From: an uncultured Clostridia bacterium
GTDB lineage: Bacteria; Bacillota; Clostridia; UBA1212; UBA1255
DNA: 40,842 nucleotides
NCBI GenBank assembly: GCA_904420095.1
Contig: CAJFUB010000034.1
Span: 1 to 40,842 of the forward strand
Direction: 5' to 3'
The notes under the pieces are model-generated. The model had not been told where the DNA came from and made no database searches. It saw only the letters and a list, made by a program, of their open reading frames with translations. The translations under genes and the position numbers were made by a program. The first letter of the stretch is position 1, and each line of letters starts with the position of its first letter. Shown here one piece after another: positions 24,965 to 33,269 of the stretch.

Positions 24965-27900
24965 ATGAAGAGAAACGATATTCACAAAGTACTGATTATT
25001 GGTTCGGGCCCCATCATTATCGGTCAGGCCTGTGAATTCGATTATTCCGGAACACAGGCATGCAAAGCGCTAAAAAACCTTGGGTATGAAATCGTGCTGG
25101 TAAACTCCAATCCGGCCACCATCATGACGGATCCGGAAACGGCTGACGTAACCTATATCGAGCCTCTGAATTTAGAACGCCTTTCTCAGATTATTGAAAA
25201 AGAGCGTCCGGATGCGCTCCTCCCCAATCTGGGCGGTCAATCGGGCCTTAATCTGTGCTCGGAGCTGGCAAAGGCCGGCGTGCTGGAAAAATATAACGTA
25301 AAGGTGATCGGCGTGCAGGTGGATGCGATTGAGCGCGGCGAGGACCGTATGGAATTTAAGGAGACCATGCGCGAGCTGGGCATTGAAATGGCTCGCAGTG
25401 AAATTGCTACAACGGTGGAGGAGGCCCTTGCTATTGCCGATCGGCTGGGATATCCCGTTGTGCTGCGCCCTGCCTATACGATGGGCGGCGCCGGCGGCGG
25501 CCTCGTATATAATGTGGAGGAGCTTAAGACCGTGTGCGCCCGCGGCCTGCAGGCCAGCCTTGTGGGACAGGTGCTGGTGGAAGAATCCATTCTCGGCTGG
25601 GAAGAGCTGGAGCTGGAGGTGGTCCGGGACGCCAAGGGGAATATGATTACCGTCTGCTTTATTGAAAATATCGATCCTCTAGGGATCCATACAGGCGATT
25701 CCTTCTGCTCGGCGCCCATGCTCACCATTTCTGCTGAGCTGCAGAAGCGCCTGCAGGAGCAGGCTTACCGTATTGTGGAAAAGGTAGGCGTCGTCGGCGG
25801 CACGAATGTGCAGTTTGCCCATGATCCGGTATCCGATCGCGTTCTGGTCATTGAGATCAATCCCAGAACCTCGCGCTCCTCTGCACTGGCGTCCAAGGCC
25901 ACCGGCTTTCCCATTGCGATGGTTTCCGCGATGCTGGCCTGCGGCCTGACGCTGGACGAAATCCCCTGCGGAAAATACGGAACGCTGGATCAATACGTCC
26001 CGGGCGGCGATTATATTGTAATTAAATTTGCACGCTGGGCCTTTGAAAAATTCAAGGGCGTTGAGGACAAGCTGGGTACGCAGATGCGCGCTGTGGGCGA
26101 GGTCATGAGCATCGGCAAGACCTATAAAGAAGCATTCCAAAAGGCGATCCGCAGCCTGGAAAACGGCCGGTATGGCCTGGGCTTTGTAAACGGCTACGCG
26201 GATATGAGCAAGGACGAGCTTCTGAAGCTGCTCTATACGCCGACCAGCAACCGGCAGTTCATCCTGTATGAGGCGCTTCGCAAGGGCGCTACAGTAGAGG
26301 AGCTCTATGAACGAACCAAAATCAAGCATTATTTCCTTGAGCAGATGAAGGAGCTGGTGGAGGAAGAGGAGAAACTCCTTTCCCATAAGGGAGAGATGCC
26401 CCCGGAGGATATGCTCAGAAACGCCAAGCTGGACGGCTTCTCGGACCGTTATCTTTCGCAGCTGCTGGAGATCCCGGAGGAGGATATCCGGGCCGAGCGT
26501 GAAAGACTCGGCATTGTAGAGGCCTGGGAGGGCATCCACGTCAGCGCCACCAAGGATTCCGCCTATTATTTTTCCAGCTATCATATGAAGGATGAAAGCC
26601 CCGTAAGCTCCAACAAAAACAAGATTATGATTTTGGGCGGCGGTCCCAACCGGATCGGTCAGGGGATAGAGTTCGACTACTGCTGCGTTCATGCGGCAAA
26701 GGCTCTGAAGAAGCTGGGCTTTGAGACAATTATCGTCAACTGCAACCCGGAGACGGTTTCTACCGACTATGATACTTCGGATAAGCTTTACTTTGAACCG
26801 CTTACCATGGAAGATGTGCTCAGTATATACCATAAGGAAAAGCCCCTGGGCGTAATCGCCCAGTTTGGCGGCCAGACGCCTCTGAACCTGGCGGCCGGCC
26901 TGAAAAAGGCCGGAGTCAATATTCTTGGCACCACGCCCGAGACCATTGATCTTGCGGAGGATCGAGATCTGTTCCGCGCCATGATGGAGAAGCTGAAAAT
27001 TCCCATGCCGGAATCGGGAATGGCCGTCACCGTGGAGGACGCGCTCTCCATTGCGCATACAATCGGGTATCCTCTGATGGTGCGCCCTTCTTATGTGCTG
27101 GGCGGCCGGGGAATGGAGGTCGTACACGATGACGAGGATATGACGTTCTATATGAATGCCGCCGTAGGCGTCACGCCGGACCGGCCTATCCTGATCGACC
27201 GTTTCCTCCACCACGCTACGGAATGCGAGGCCGACGCGATCAGCGACGGAGAAAATGTGTTTGTGCCTTCCGTGATGGAGCATATCGAGCTTGCGGGCGT
27301 CCACTCGGGCGACTCCGCCTGTATTCTGCCGCCCAGAGGGCTGACGGAGGAACAGATCGCCGTCATTAAGGAATATACGCGCCGGATCGCGAAAGAGATG
27401 CATGTGGTGGGCCTGATGAACATGCAATATGCCATAGAGGACGGGAAAGTGTATGTGCTTGAGGCCAATCCCAGAGCCTCCCGCACCGTGCCGCTGGTCT
27501 CCAAGGTCTGCAATATCCAGATGGTGCAGATTGCCACCGATATCATGACCTCCCAGTATACGGGCAGACCTTCTCCCATTCCTGCTCTGAAAGAGAAGAA
27601 ATTTGCCCATTACGGGGTAAAAGAAGCGGTGTTCCCATTCAATATGTTCCCGGAGGTAGACCCTGTTCTGGGGCCGGAGATGCGTTCCACCGGAGAAGTG
27701 CTGGGGATTTCCTCTGATTTCGGCGAGGCGTTCTATAAGGCGCAGGAGGCTACGCAGACAAAGCTTCCTCTTTCCGGTTCCGTTTTAATCAGCATCAACG
27801 ACCGGGATAAGGCCGAACTGGAGACGGTGGCCAGAGGCTTCCACGAATGCGGTTTTGAGATTTACGCCACCAGTGGAACCTATGCTGCAATGACGGAGCT

Positions 27901-28189
27901 GGGGATTCCGGCCAAGAAGGTTTCTAAAATTGCGGAAGGCCGTCCGAATGTTCTGGATGTGATTACCAACCGGGAGGTTTCTATTATCGTAAATACACCG
28001 ATTGGGAAAAAGGGAAAGACCGATGACAGCTATATCCGTAAAGCAGCGATCAAGAGCAAGATCCCTTACATTACTACAATGGCTGCCGCAAAGGCTTCCG
28101 TGGAAGGAATCCGCGATGTAAAGCGCGCCGGTACGCTTCCGGTGAAATCCCTGCAGGAGTATCACGCGCAGATTACCGATCAGGAATAA
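24965..28189 (+). CDS. carB: Carbamoyl-phosphate synthase large subunit
   Basis: A full-length 1074-residue CarB. It makes carbamoyl phosphate from bicarbonate, ammonia (from the glutaminase subunit CarA) and two ATP, for arginine and pyrimidine synthesis. Two homologous ATP-grasp halves are visible: KVLIIGSGPIIIGQACEFDY at the N-terminus and KIMILGGGPNRIGQGIEFDY from about residue 555. Substrate-loop motifs include RPAYTMGGAGGG and RPSYVLGGRGMEV. The C-terminal MGS-like allosteric domain begins at about 935 (SGSVLISINDRDK, ATSGTYAAM). The ribosome binding site GAGGAAA is 6 nt upstream. carA is not adjacent within the window, so the two subunits are encoded apart or carA lies elsewhere. Confidence 0.97.
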   Translation: MKRNDIHKVLIIGSGPIIIGQACEFDYSGTQACKALKNLGYEIVLVNSNPATIMTDPETADVTYIEPLNLERLSQIIEKERPDALLPNLGGQSGLNLCSELAKAGVLEKYNVKVIGVQVDAIERGEDRMEFKETMRELGIEMARSEIATTVEEALAIADRLGYPVVLRPAYTMGGAGGGLVYNVEELKTVCARGLQASLVGQVLVEESILGWEELELEVVRDAKGNMITVCFIENIDPLGIHTGDSFCSAPMLTISAELQKRLQEQAYRIVEKVGVVGGTNVQFAHDPVSDRVLVIEINPRTSRSSALASKATGFPIAMVSAMLACGLTLDEIPCGKYGTLDQYVPGGDYIVIKFARWAFEKFKGVEDKLGTQMRAVGEVMSIGKTYKEAFQKAIRSLENGRYGLGFVNGYADMSKDELLKLLYTPTSNRQFILYEALRKGATVEELYERTKIKHYFLEQMKELVEEEEKLLSHKGEMPPEDMLRNAKLDGFSDRYLSQLLEIPEEDIRAERERLGIVEAWEGIHVSATKDSAYYFSSYHMKDESPVSSNKNKIMILGGGPNRIGQGIEFDYCCVHAAKALKKLGFETIIVNCNPETVSTDYDTSDKLYFEPLTMEDVLSIYHKEKPLGVIAQFGGQTPLNLAAGLKKAGVNILGTTPETIDLAEDRDLFRAMMEKLKIPMPESGMAVTVEDALSIAHTIGYPLMVRPSYVLGGRGMEVVHDDEDMTFYMNAAVGVTPDRPILIDRFLHHATECEADAISDGENVFVPSVMEHIELAGVHSGDSACILPPRGLTEEQIAVIKEYTRRIAKEMHVVGLMNMQYAIEDGKVYVLEANPRASRTVPLVSKVCNIQMVQIATDIMTSQYTGRPSPIPALKEKKFAHYGVKEAVFPFNMFPEVDPVLGPEMRSTGEVLGISSDFGEAFYKAQEATQTKLPLSGSVLISINDRDKAELETVARGFHECGFEIYATSGTYAAMTELGIPAKKVSKIAEGRPNVLDVITNREVSIIVNTPIGKKGKTDDSYIRKAAIKSKIPYITTMAAAKASVEGIRDVKRAGTLPVKSLQEYHAQITDQE

Positions 28190-28209
28190 AATGCTGTCCG
28201 AAGCTAAAA

Positions 28210-28239
28210 GGGAGGCCGCTTCCTTGCAGGCGGCCTCCC
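28210..28239. terminator. Bidirectional terminator between carB and the convergent small gene
   Basis: GGGAGGCCGC (28210-28219) pairs with GCGGCCTCCC (28230-28239). Toward the + side a T stretch follows after 6 nt. On the minus strand the stem is followed directly by TTTT, so it serves the convergent gene well. Confidence 0.8.
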
Positions 28240-28252
28240 TTGCGCGTTTTTC

Positions 28253-28612
28253 TTATGCGAACAGATCGCTTTTTCGATCGAGAATCTCTTCTGCGATCGC
28301 GCAGGCGGGGCAGTCACAGTACCGCGCGCCGGCGGCCTTGATTTCTTTTGCGTGCGCGGCAATGCCGGCGGCTGCTTCCGCGCCGAAATAGGAAGCGCCC
28401 TGTGCGGAGCCGGCAAAAGCGATCAGCGAGTCGATCGGCATAATATCTTCTTCCAGCTCGGCAATGTATTTTTTTGTTTCCTCCGCTTCCGATTCGGTCC
28501 CGACGGCGCCTAACCAGCGCTTTGCAGCCTCTTTCGTTTCGCTGCTGCAGGTCGGCGCCTCAATCAGCGCCTGCGTTTTCTCGGTAAGCTCTTTCAAAAT
28601 CTTTGGATTCAT
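28253..28612 (-). CDS. Small conserved protein annotated elsewhere as Hsp90-like
   Basis: A 119-residue protein conserved across Clostridia, where it is often labelled molecular chaperone Hsp90 although it is far too short for Hsp90 and lacks its ATPase motifs. Recognisable parts are LIEAPTCSSETKEAAKRWL, then KKYIAELEEDIMPIDSLIAF, EIKAAGARYCDCPACAIAEE and a final LDRKSDLF. The CxCPAC cluster plus the early Cys may bind a metal. The true function is unknown. An AGGGA site precedes the ATG. It is convergent with carB and shares a terminator with it. Confidence 0.75.
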   Translation of the reverse strand: MNPKILKELTEKTQALIEAPTCSSETKEAAKRWLGAVGTESEAEETKKYIAELEEDIMPIDSLIAFAGSAQGASYFGAEAAAGIAAHAKEIKAAGARYCDCPACAIAEEILDRKSDLFA

Positions 28613-28714
28613 ATGCGTCCCTGCTTTCTGTGTAAAGTTTTCTATATATTACCATGCCGCGGCGGGGAAGACCACAGGAAATTTGCATGGAACAGCAGAC
28701 GCCTGCATAAAGGA

Positions 28715-28743
28715 TTGAAGTCCGAAACCAGAAGTGATATACT
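28715..28743 (+). promoter_or_regulatory. Promoter of the APH-like gene
   Basis: TTGAAG (28715-28720), 17 nt and TATACT (28738-28743), with a TGA just before the -10 hexamer forming an extended -10. It lies 45 nt before the start codon. Confidence 0.7.
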
Positions 28744-28788
28744 GATCCAAATTTGATTCCTTTATAAAGACGGCGCGAGGCAGGCAAC

Positions 28789-29673
28789 ATGGAAGAAGCC
28801 ATAAAATATTATTTTAATAAAATCATCAAAGAAAAAATCAAACTGGAAAACGGTTGGAAAGAGTCCTGGCTGATTACTTTATCAGATCATCAAAAGGTGG
28901 TTTTCCGCGCCTATTCCAACTATACAGAACTGTTTGAACGCGAAAAGCTCTTTTACGACACGGTCAACAGTAAAATCGGCAAAACCTGTCCGGAAATCTA
29001 TGTTGTGGACGGAAGCTGCGATTACTATGATAAAGCATTTCAGATATCGGAATATATTGAAGGGAAAGCGCTTCGGTATTGTTTACAGGAGGAATTGAAT
29101 GATCGGAAGAAAGAGAATATTTATTACGAAATCGGTCAACTGATCGCCCAAATCAATCAAATCGAAGCGGATGTGCAAAGCATGTATCCTATGGGCAGAG
29201 ATTCGTGGGAAGCGTATTATTCCAATTTTCTGATGCGGCCTCAATTGCTGCGCATTGTGGCCAATGATCTGATTACTATAGATGAAATCGATTTGATTTG
29301 TGAGAAAATGCAAGCGTACCCTGCATCAAAGGCAAATCGGCTTCTGCATCGCGACATTCGTCCCGATAATTTAATTTTTCGGAACGGCAGGCTTTTTGTT
29401 ATCGATGCGGAAACCTCTGAAATCGGCGATCCGCTCGACGAGCTTGCGCGGATTCATCTGGAATGGCATTATTGGGAAATGTATGACACATTGCTGAAGG
29501 GCTATAAAAATGTATTGAAAATTGATACCGACAACATATTATTCTATTTTTACCAGTTAGAAGAATTAGGGGAACTGCTTGATATGCATTATAATCACGG
29601 CTGCAATAATTCCACGACGCCGTTTTTCCGGAACTGCTTCAGAGAAGCAAAGGAAAAGGTGCTGCGTGATTAA
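28789..29673 (+). CDS. Aminoglycoside phosphotransferase/choline-kinase-like protein
   Basis: A 294-residue small-molecule kinase of the APH superfamily. The catalytic loop is LLHRDIRPDN with D189, and the metal-binding motif is VIDAETSEIGDP with D206, the equivalent of DxE/DxD. N-terminal strands (SWLITLSDHQKVVFRAY) and the EYIEGKAL hinge also match the fold. Substrates in this superfamily include aminoglycosides, choline, homoserine and sugars, and none can be assigned here. It has its own promoter and is convergent with the HExxH gene, so there is no operon context. Resistance should not be assumed. Confidence 0.82.
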   Translation: MEEAIKYYFNKIIKEKIKLENGWKESWLITLSDHQKVVFRAYSNYTELFEREKLFYDTVNSKIGKTCPEIYVVDGSCDYYDKAFQISEYIEGKALRYCLQEELNDRKKENIYYEIGQLIAQINQIEADVQSMYPMGRDSWEAYYSNFLMRPQLLRIVANDLITIDEIDLICEKMQAYPASKANRLLHRDIRPDNLIFRNGRLFVIDAETSEIGDPLDELARIHLEWHYWEMYDTLLKGYKNVLKIDTDNILFYFYQLEELGELLDMHYNHGCNNSTTPFFRNCFREAKEKVLRD

Positions 29674-29715
29674 TAATGGCAGTCGTCTTACAATTCCGCT
29701 CGGCGGCTCCGCAGC

Positions 29716-31311
29716 TTATTTACAAAGCAGCCTCACAATGCTTTCCGCTCGTTTCACCGCGGCGATCATTTCCGCTCCATAGACACGGTGTGTTGCAAAT
29801 TGGTCCTTTTCTGTACTGATATCGACCACTCCATCGGGGCAGGCAGATGTAATCAGATACTTTACGCTTCCGCAGATCAGCGAGAACTCTGCTCGATTTG
29901 GCTGATCCTTATGATACGCCATGTTAAGACAATATGCTTTTTCAAATCGTTCGCCTTCATATTCAAGCACCGGCACACCTATATTGGATCCGCGGCAGGG
30001 GAAGCAAAATAAAAGCGCGTCTTTTTTATTGCTGAATTCGATTCTTTCGATTGTTAAACTGCCGCTTGTCAGAGTTTCTCTTACGCAGCTCTGATCCAGC
30101 TCTTTCCTGCCGTTTGCAAAAGAAATGCTTTTATCCGCATTTCGTATGAAAGCTGCATTTGTCAGTCGCTCTATTTGCTCTTTTATATCATTTTGGACAT
30201 ACAGCGCCGCATCCCTGATAATAAAAGAACAGCGCTGCAAAATGACGAACAGATTCGCAAAAAAACGGTCGATATTGTCGGGAGGCGGCAGGAGGGAATC
30301 GATGGTCGGAATCAACTCCTCCGGCGAAAACGTTCCGTTTTTGAAACGCTGCAGCAGCCATTGATTGTAATCCGCAATCGGTTCGCTTTTTTCGCGCGTC
30401 ATATGTTCAAAAAGATAGAATGCAAGCGGTACGCAGCCGCCGTAACGGGAATAGTTTTTCAGCAAGATTTCTTCTTTTGTCATGAAGCCCGCGCGCCACA
30501 GAATATAATATTCCGCCGCCATGACAAATTCTTCTTCATTTCCCGAATGAAGCTCCTTCAGCAAAAAATCATGCGTTGATCTGAGATAACGGGACTGTTT
30601 CATGAAATCCAAATAAATTTCTATCAGCTCCATGGAAGCAAAGCCGTGCATAAGCTCATGCGAGAGGAGCGCCGGAAATCCGTTTTTATAATAATCCGAA
30701 TCATCACCATCGTTTATCGTAGCCAGAAAAGCGGTTTCACCGAGTGAAAAGGATACCGGATAGGATAGCAATGAAATATAGACGGTTACCTCGCTGCAGA
30801 CGGTGCATTTTAGTTTTGAAATCGATTCGAGCATGCTGTCAATCTCAATATCGGCCAAGGCGTTTTCAAGCCTGGAAATTTGCTGCTGCTCTACAGGCAG
30901 GATTTTTTCGCGCCACAGCTTTTCAAAGCCGGCGTCCTTGAGTGCAAGGATGTATTTGCGGTATTTTTCAGCATAACCATCCTTGAGCAGGTCAAGGGTA
31001 GGGAGGACATAGGATCTTTCAAATTCGTTTGTTGTTTTCGATCGTATGATACCGTCTGCTTCCGAAAAAGCGTCGAACATTTGATACAGGTCATTTAATG
31101 TAGCGGTAGAGGGATCCGGAAGAAAGCACGCGGCGATCCCGCACATGGTGGAATAGCTGAGCGCTCCTTCCTTGAAGGTGTCGCCGGTGCGGGATTTTAA
31201 TATGTTTAAAATTTCATTTTGAGCAGTTTTATGATATTGACCGTTGTCTTCTATTAAACTGCAGGCACAGATCGCATCGAAAACCATAGAAGAAAATAAT
31301 TTGATTTTAAT
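29716..31311 (-). CDS. Putative HExxH metallopeptidase, ATT start inferred
   Basis: With a start at 31311 this is a 531-residue soluble protein. It has the zinc-protease motif SHELMHGF (H218, E219, H222) and an acidic helix 37-45 residues further on (EEEFVMAAEYYILW) that could give the third ligand, as in gluzincins. No signal peptide or membrane segment is visible, so it is probably cytoplasmic. I know no family with this overall sequence. Start: GGAGG (31324-31320) lies 8 nt before an ATT codon, giving the N-terminus (M)KIKLFSSMVFDAICAC. The in-frame ATG at 31350 has no ribosome binding site, and that at 31287 has none close by. The gene follows the ABC exporter genes by 71 nt and is probably the last of their operon, so processing of the exported substrate or of a regulator is a plausible role (inference). 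Confidence 0.65.
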   Translation of the reverse strand: MKIKLFSSMVFDAICACSLIEDNGQYHKTAQNEILNILKSRTGDTFKEGALSYSTMCGIAACFLPDPSTATLNDLYQMFDAFSEADGIIRSKTTNEFERSYVLPTLDLLKDGYAEKYRKYILALKDAGFEKLWREKILPVEQQQISRLENALADIEIDSMLESISKLKCTVCSEVTVYISLLSYPVSFSLGETAFLATINDGDDSDYYKNGFPALLSHELMHGFASMELIEIYLDFMKQSRYLRSTHDFLLKELHSGNEEEFVMAAEYYILWRAGFMTKEEILLKNYSRYGGCVPLAFYLFEHMTREKSEPIADYNQWLLQRFKNGTFSPEELIPTIDSLLPPPDNIDRFFANLFVILQRCSFIIRDAALYVQNDIKEQIERLTNAAFIRNADKSISFANGRKELDQSCVRETLTSGSLTIERIEFSNKKDALLFCFPCRGSNIGVPVLEYEGERFEKAYCLNMAYHKDQPNRAEFSLICGSVKYLITSACPDGVVDISTEKDQFATHRVYGAEMIAAVKRAESIVRLLCK

Positions 31312-31382
31312 AGAGATCACCTCCGCATTGCTGTGAAAACAGGGTAGCATATATAGAATAAAATTTCAATGCACTTCTTTCC

Positions 31383-33269
31383 TTATGACTGCGCTTTCTT
31401 ATCATAATATTGCGCCTGTGCGTGCCACAGCGCATGATATTTTCCGCTTATATCCGCAACTAATTCCTCATGACTGCCGCGCTGCACGATCTGTCCATTA
31501 TCAAAGACCGCAATATGGTCACAGAATCGGCAGGAGGAGAGGCGGTGACTGATATAGATCGCCGTTTTATTCCCTACAATCTTATCAAAGCTGCTGTAAA
31601 CCTCGGCTTCGGCCATGGGATCCAAAGCGGCGGTAGGTTCGTCCAGGATAATAAACGGCGCGTTTTTATACAGCGCTCTGGCGAGGGCGATTTTCTGGGC
31701 CTCTCCGCCGGAAATTTCAATGCCCTGCTTACAGAAGTCCTTGTATAAATATGTATTCAGTCCATTCGGCATTTCCTGCAATCGTTCTCCAAAACCGGAA
31801 TCGATCAAACAGCGTTCCGCCAATGCCGGATCATAATTGATTTTTGCAGCTACATTTTCACCAAGCGGATAAGAAAACAATTTAAAATCCTGGAATACTA
31901 CTGCAAAGACGGACATATATTCATCGTAATCGTATTTCCTGATATCGATTCCGTTGAGCAATATTTTTCCTTCCGTGGGATCGTATAATCGGCATAGCAG
32001 CTTTATAAAGGTGGTTTTGCCGCTTCCGTTTTGGCCGACCACCGCAAGACGTTCTCCGATGCGGAATTTTATCGAAACATTTCTAAGTGCATACGCGTCG
32101 CTTCCGGGATACTGAAAGGAAACATTGCAAAATTCGATCTCGTAATCGCGATCCATACGCTTTTCTACCGTCAGACTGCCTTGATACATCCGATTGGGGA
32201 TATCAAGAAATTCAAACGTCAGCTTGAGAAAAGCGGCGTTGTTCCGCATTCCTCCCATTAATCCGATCGAGGAGCCGATGCTTCCTGCGACGCGTGTGAC
32301 GGCCGATACATATTGTGTAACGGCGCCGATCCCAAAGGCCCCGCCCAGTGCCTTCAGGCCGACCAAGACGTAAACGGCGCCGGTAAACAAAACAGATACG
32401 GCCGATGATGCGGCATTGTAGAGGCCGATCGGTCCTTTCGACAGTTTTGCAAATATTCCTTTAGAATAAAATATGCCGGTTTTGTCTTTGTTGTATTTAT
32501 CACAAATCAAATCCTGCCGGTAAATCCGCACATCTCCTGCCAGCTCATTTTTGAAGCCCAGAAAACCGAAATACCCGAACAGTCGGTTTGCATAATTATG
32601 GGTATTGGAATGAACCGCATAATAGCTTCCCGCTTTATTGGAAAGCATGGGAGCAAAAAAGGTAATTGCCAGCATAATCGCGATCATTGCCAGAATGAGC
32701 AGCGGGTTATTCAAAACCGTATATCCGCCGGAGTCTTCCGGCACACGGCTTGTGAAGAGCGAGACCGTCAGAGCGGCTCCGCCCAGCAATGTGAGAACGG
32801 CGGACAGAAGCCCTTCAATATGATCATATACCCGGTTTAAGCCCCAGCCGCCTCCGTTGCGGTTTTGCTCGATGGTATTATACAGCTCATGTGTTTTGGG
32901 GTTATCTACGTCTTCGTAATCCATGCGCATCATTTTTTCGGAATAGATCTGCTGCACCTTGTAATAAAGCCCGGCACATTCGATGTCGCGCCATCTGTGC
33001 AGAAATGCGGCAATAAGAGAGATCAGCGCGGCCGAAAACAGGATGCTCAGAACAAGCTTTGTAAGTACAGATGGATTTCGCGCTTCGGTCAGCTCCGTTA
33101 TCAGCAGAGCGGAAAGATAAATACCCGCATAAGGAGTCAAGGCGTCCCAAACAATACAGATAAGCCGCGACAGGATCATGCGGGGGCAGCGCTTATAAAT
33201 CAGAATAAAAGCGCGTCTGTTCAGCTTCCATGCCTCACGCCAGGTCGGCAGCTTTGTTTCCTTTTGCAT
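31383..33269 (-). CDS. ABC exporter half-transporter (second of pair)
   Basis: A 628-residue fused permease-ATPase. About six membrane helices occupy residues 1-300 (YAGIYLSALLITELT, VLSILFSAALISLIAAFL, PLLILAMIAIMLAITFF). The ATPase has Walker A VGQNGSGKTTFIKLL, signature ISGGEAQKIALARAL, Walker B FIILDEPTAALDP and a H-loop ISHRLSS. The start at 33269 is favoured because GAGGGGG lies 7 nt ahead; it overlaps the previous gene by 35 nt, consistent with a heterodimeric exporter. An in-frame ATG 6 nt earlier is too close to that site. Type I exporters of this kind move peptides, lipids or drugs. The cargo is unknown. Confidence 0.88.
   Translation of the reverse strand: MQKETKLPTWREAWKLNRRAFILIYKRCPRMILSRLICIVWDALTPYAGIYLSALLITELTEARNPSVLTKLVLSILFSAALISLIAAFLHRWRDIECAGLYYKVQQIYSEKMMRMDYEDVDNPKTHELYNTIEQNRNGGGWGLNRVYDHIEGLLSAVLTLLGGAALTVSLFTSRVPEDSGGYTVLNNPLLILAMIAIMLAITFFAPMLSNKAGSYYAVHSNTHNYANRLFGYFGFLGFKNELAGDVRIYRQDLICDKYNKDKTGIFYSKGIFAKLSKGPIGLYNAASSAVSVLFTGAVYVLVGLKALGGAFGIGAVTQYVSAVTRVAGSIGSSIGLMGGMRNNAAFLKLTFEFLDIPNRMYQGSLTVEKRMDRDYEIEFCNVSFQYPGSDAYALRNVSIKFRIGERLAVVGQNGSGKTTFIKLLCRLYDPTEGKILLNGIDIRKYDYDEYMSVFAVVFQDFKLFSYPLGENVAAKINYDPALAERCLIDSGFGERLQEMPNGLNTYLYKDFCKQGIEISGGEAQKIALARALYKNAPFIILDEPTAALDPMAEAEVYSSFDKIVGNKTAIYISHRLSSCRFCDHIAVFDNGQIVQRGSHEELVADISGKYHALWHAQAQYYDKKAQS

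Noticed and set aside
28253-28612. Calling the small Cys-containing protein a true Hsp90 chaperone.
   Set aside because: At 119 residues it lacks the GHKL ATPase, middle and dimerisation domains. The name comes from common database labels.
28789-29673. Calling the APH-like gene an antibiotic resistance gene.
   Set aside because: Only superfamily motifs are visible. Many members phosphorylate metabolites, and there is no resistance context.
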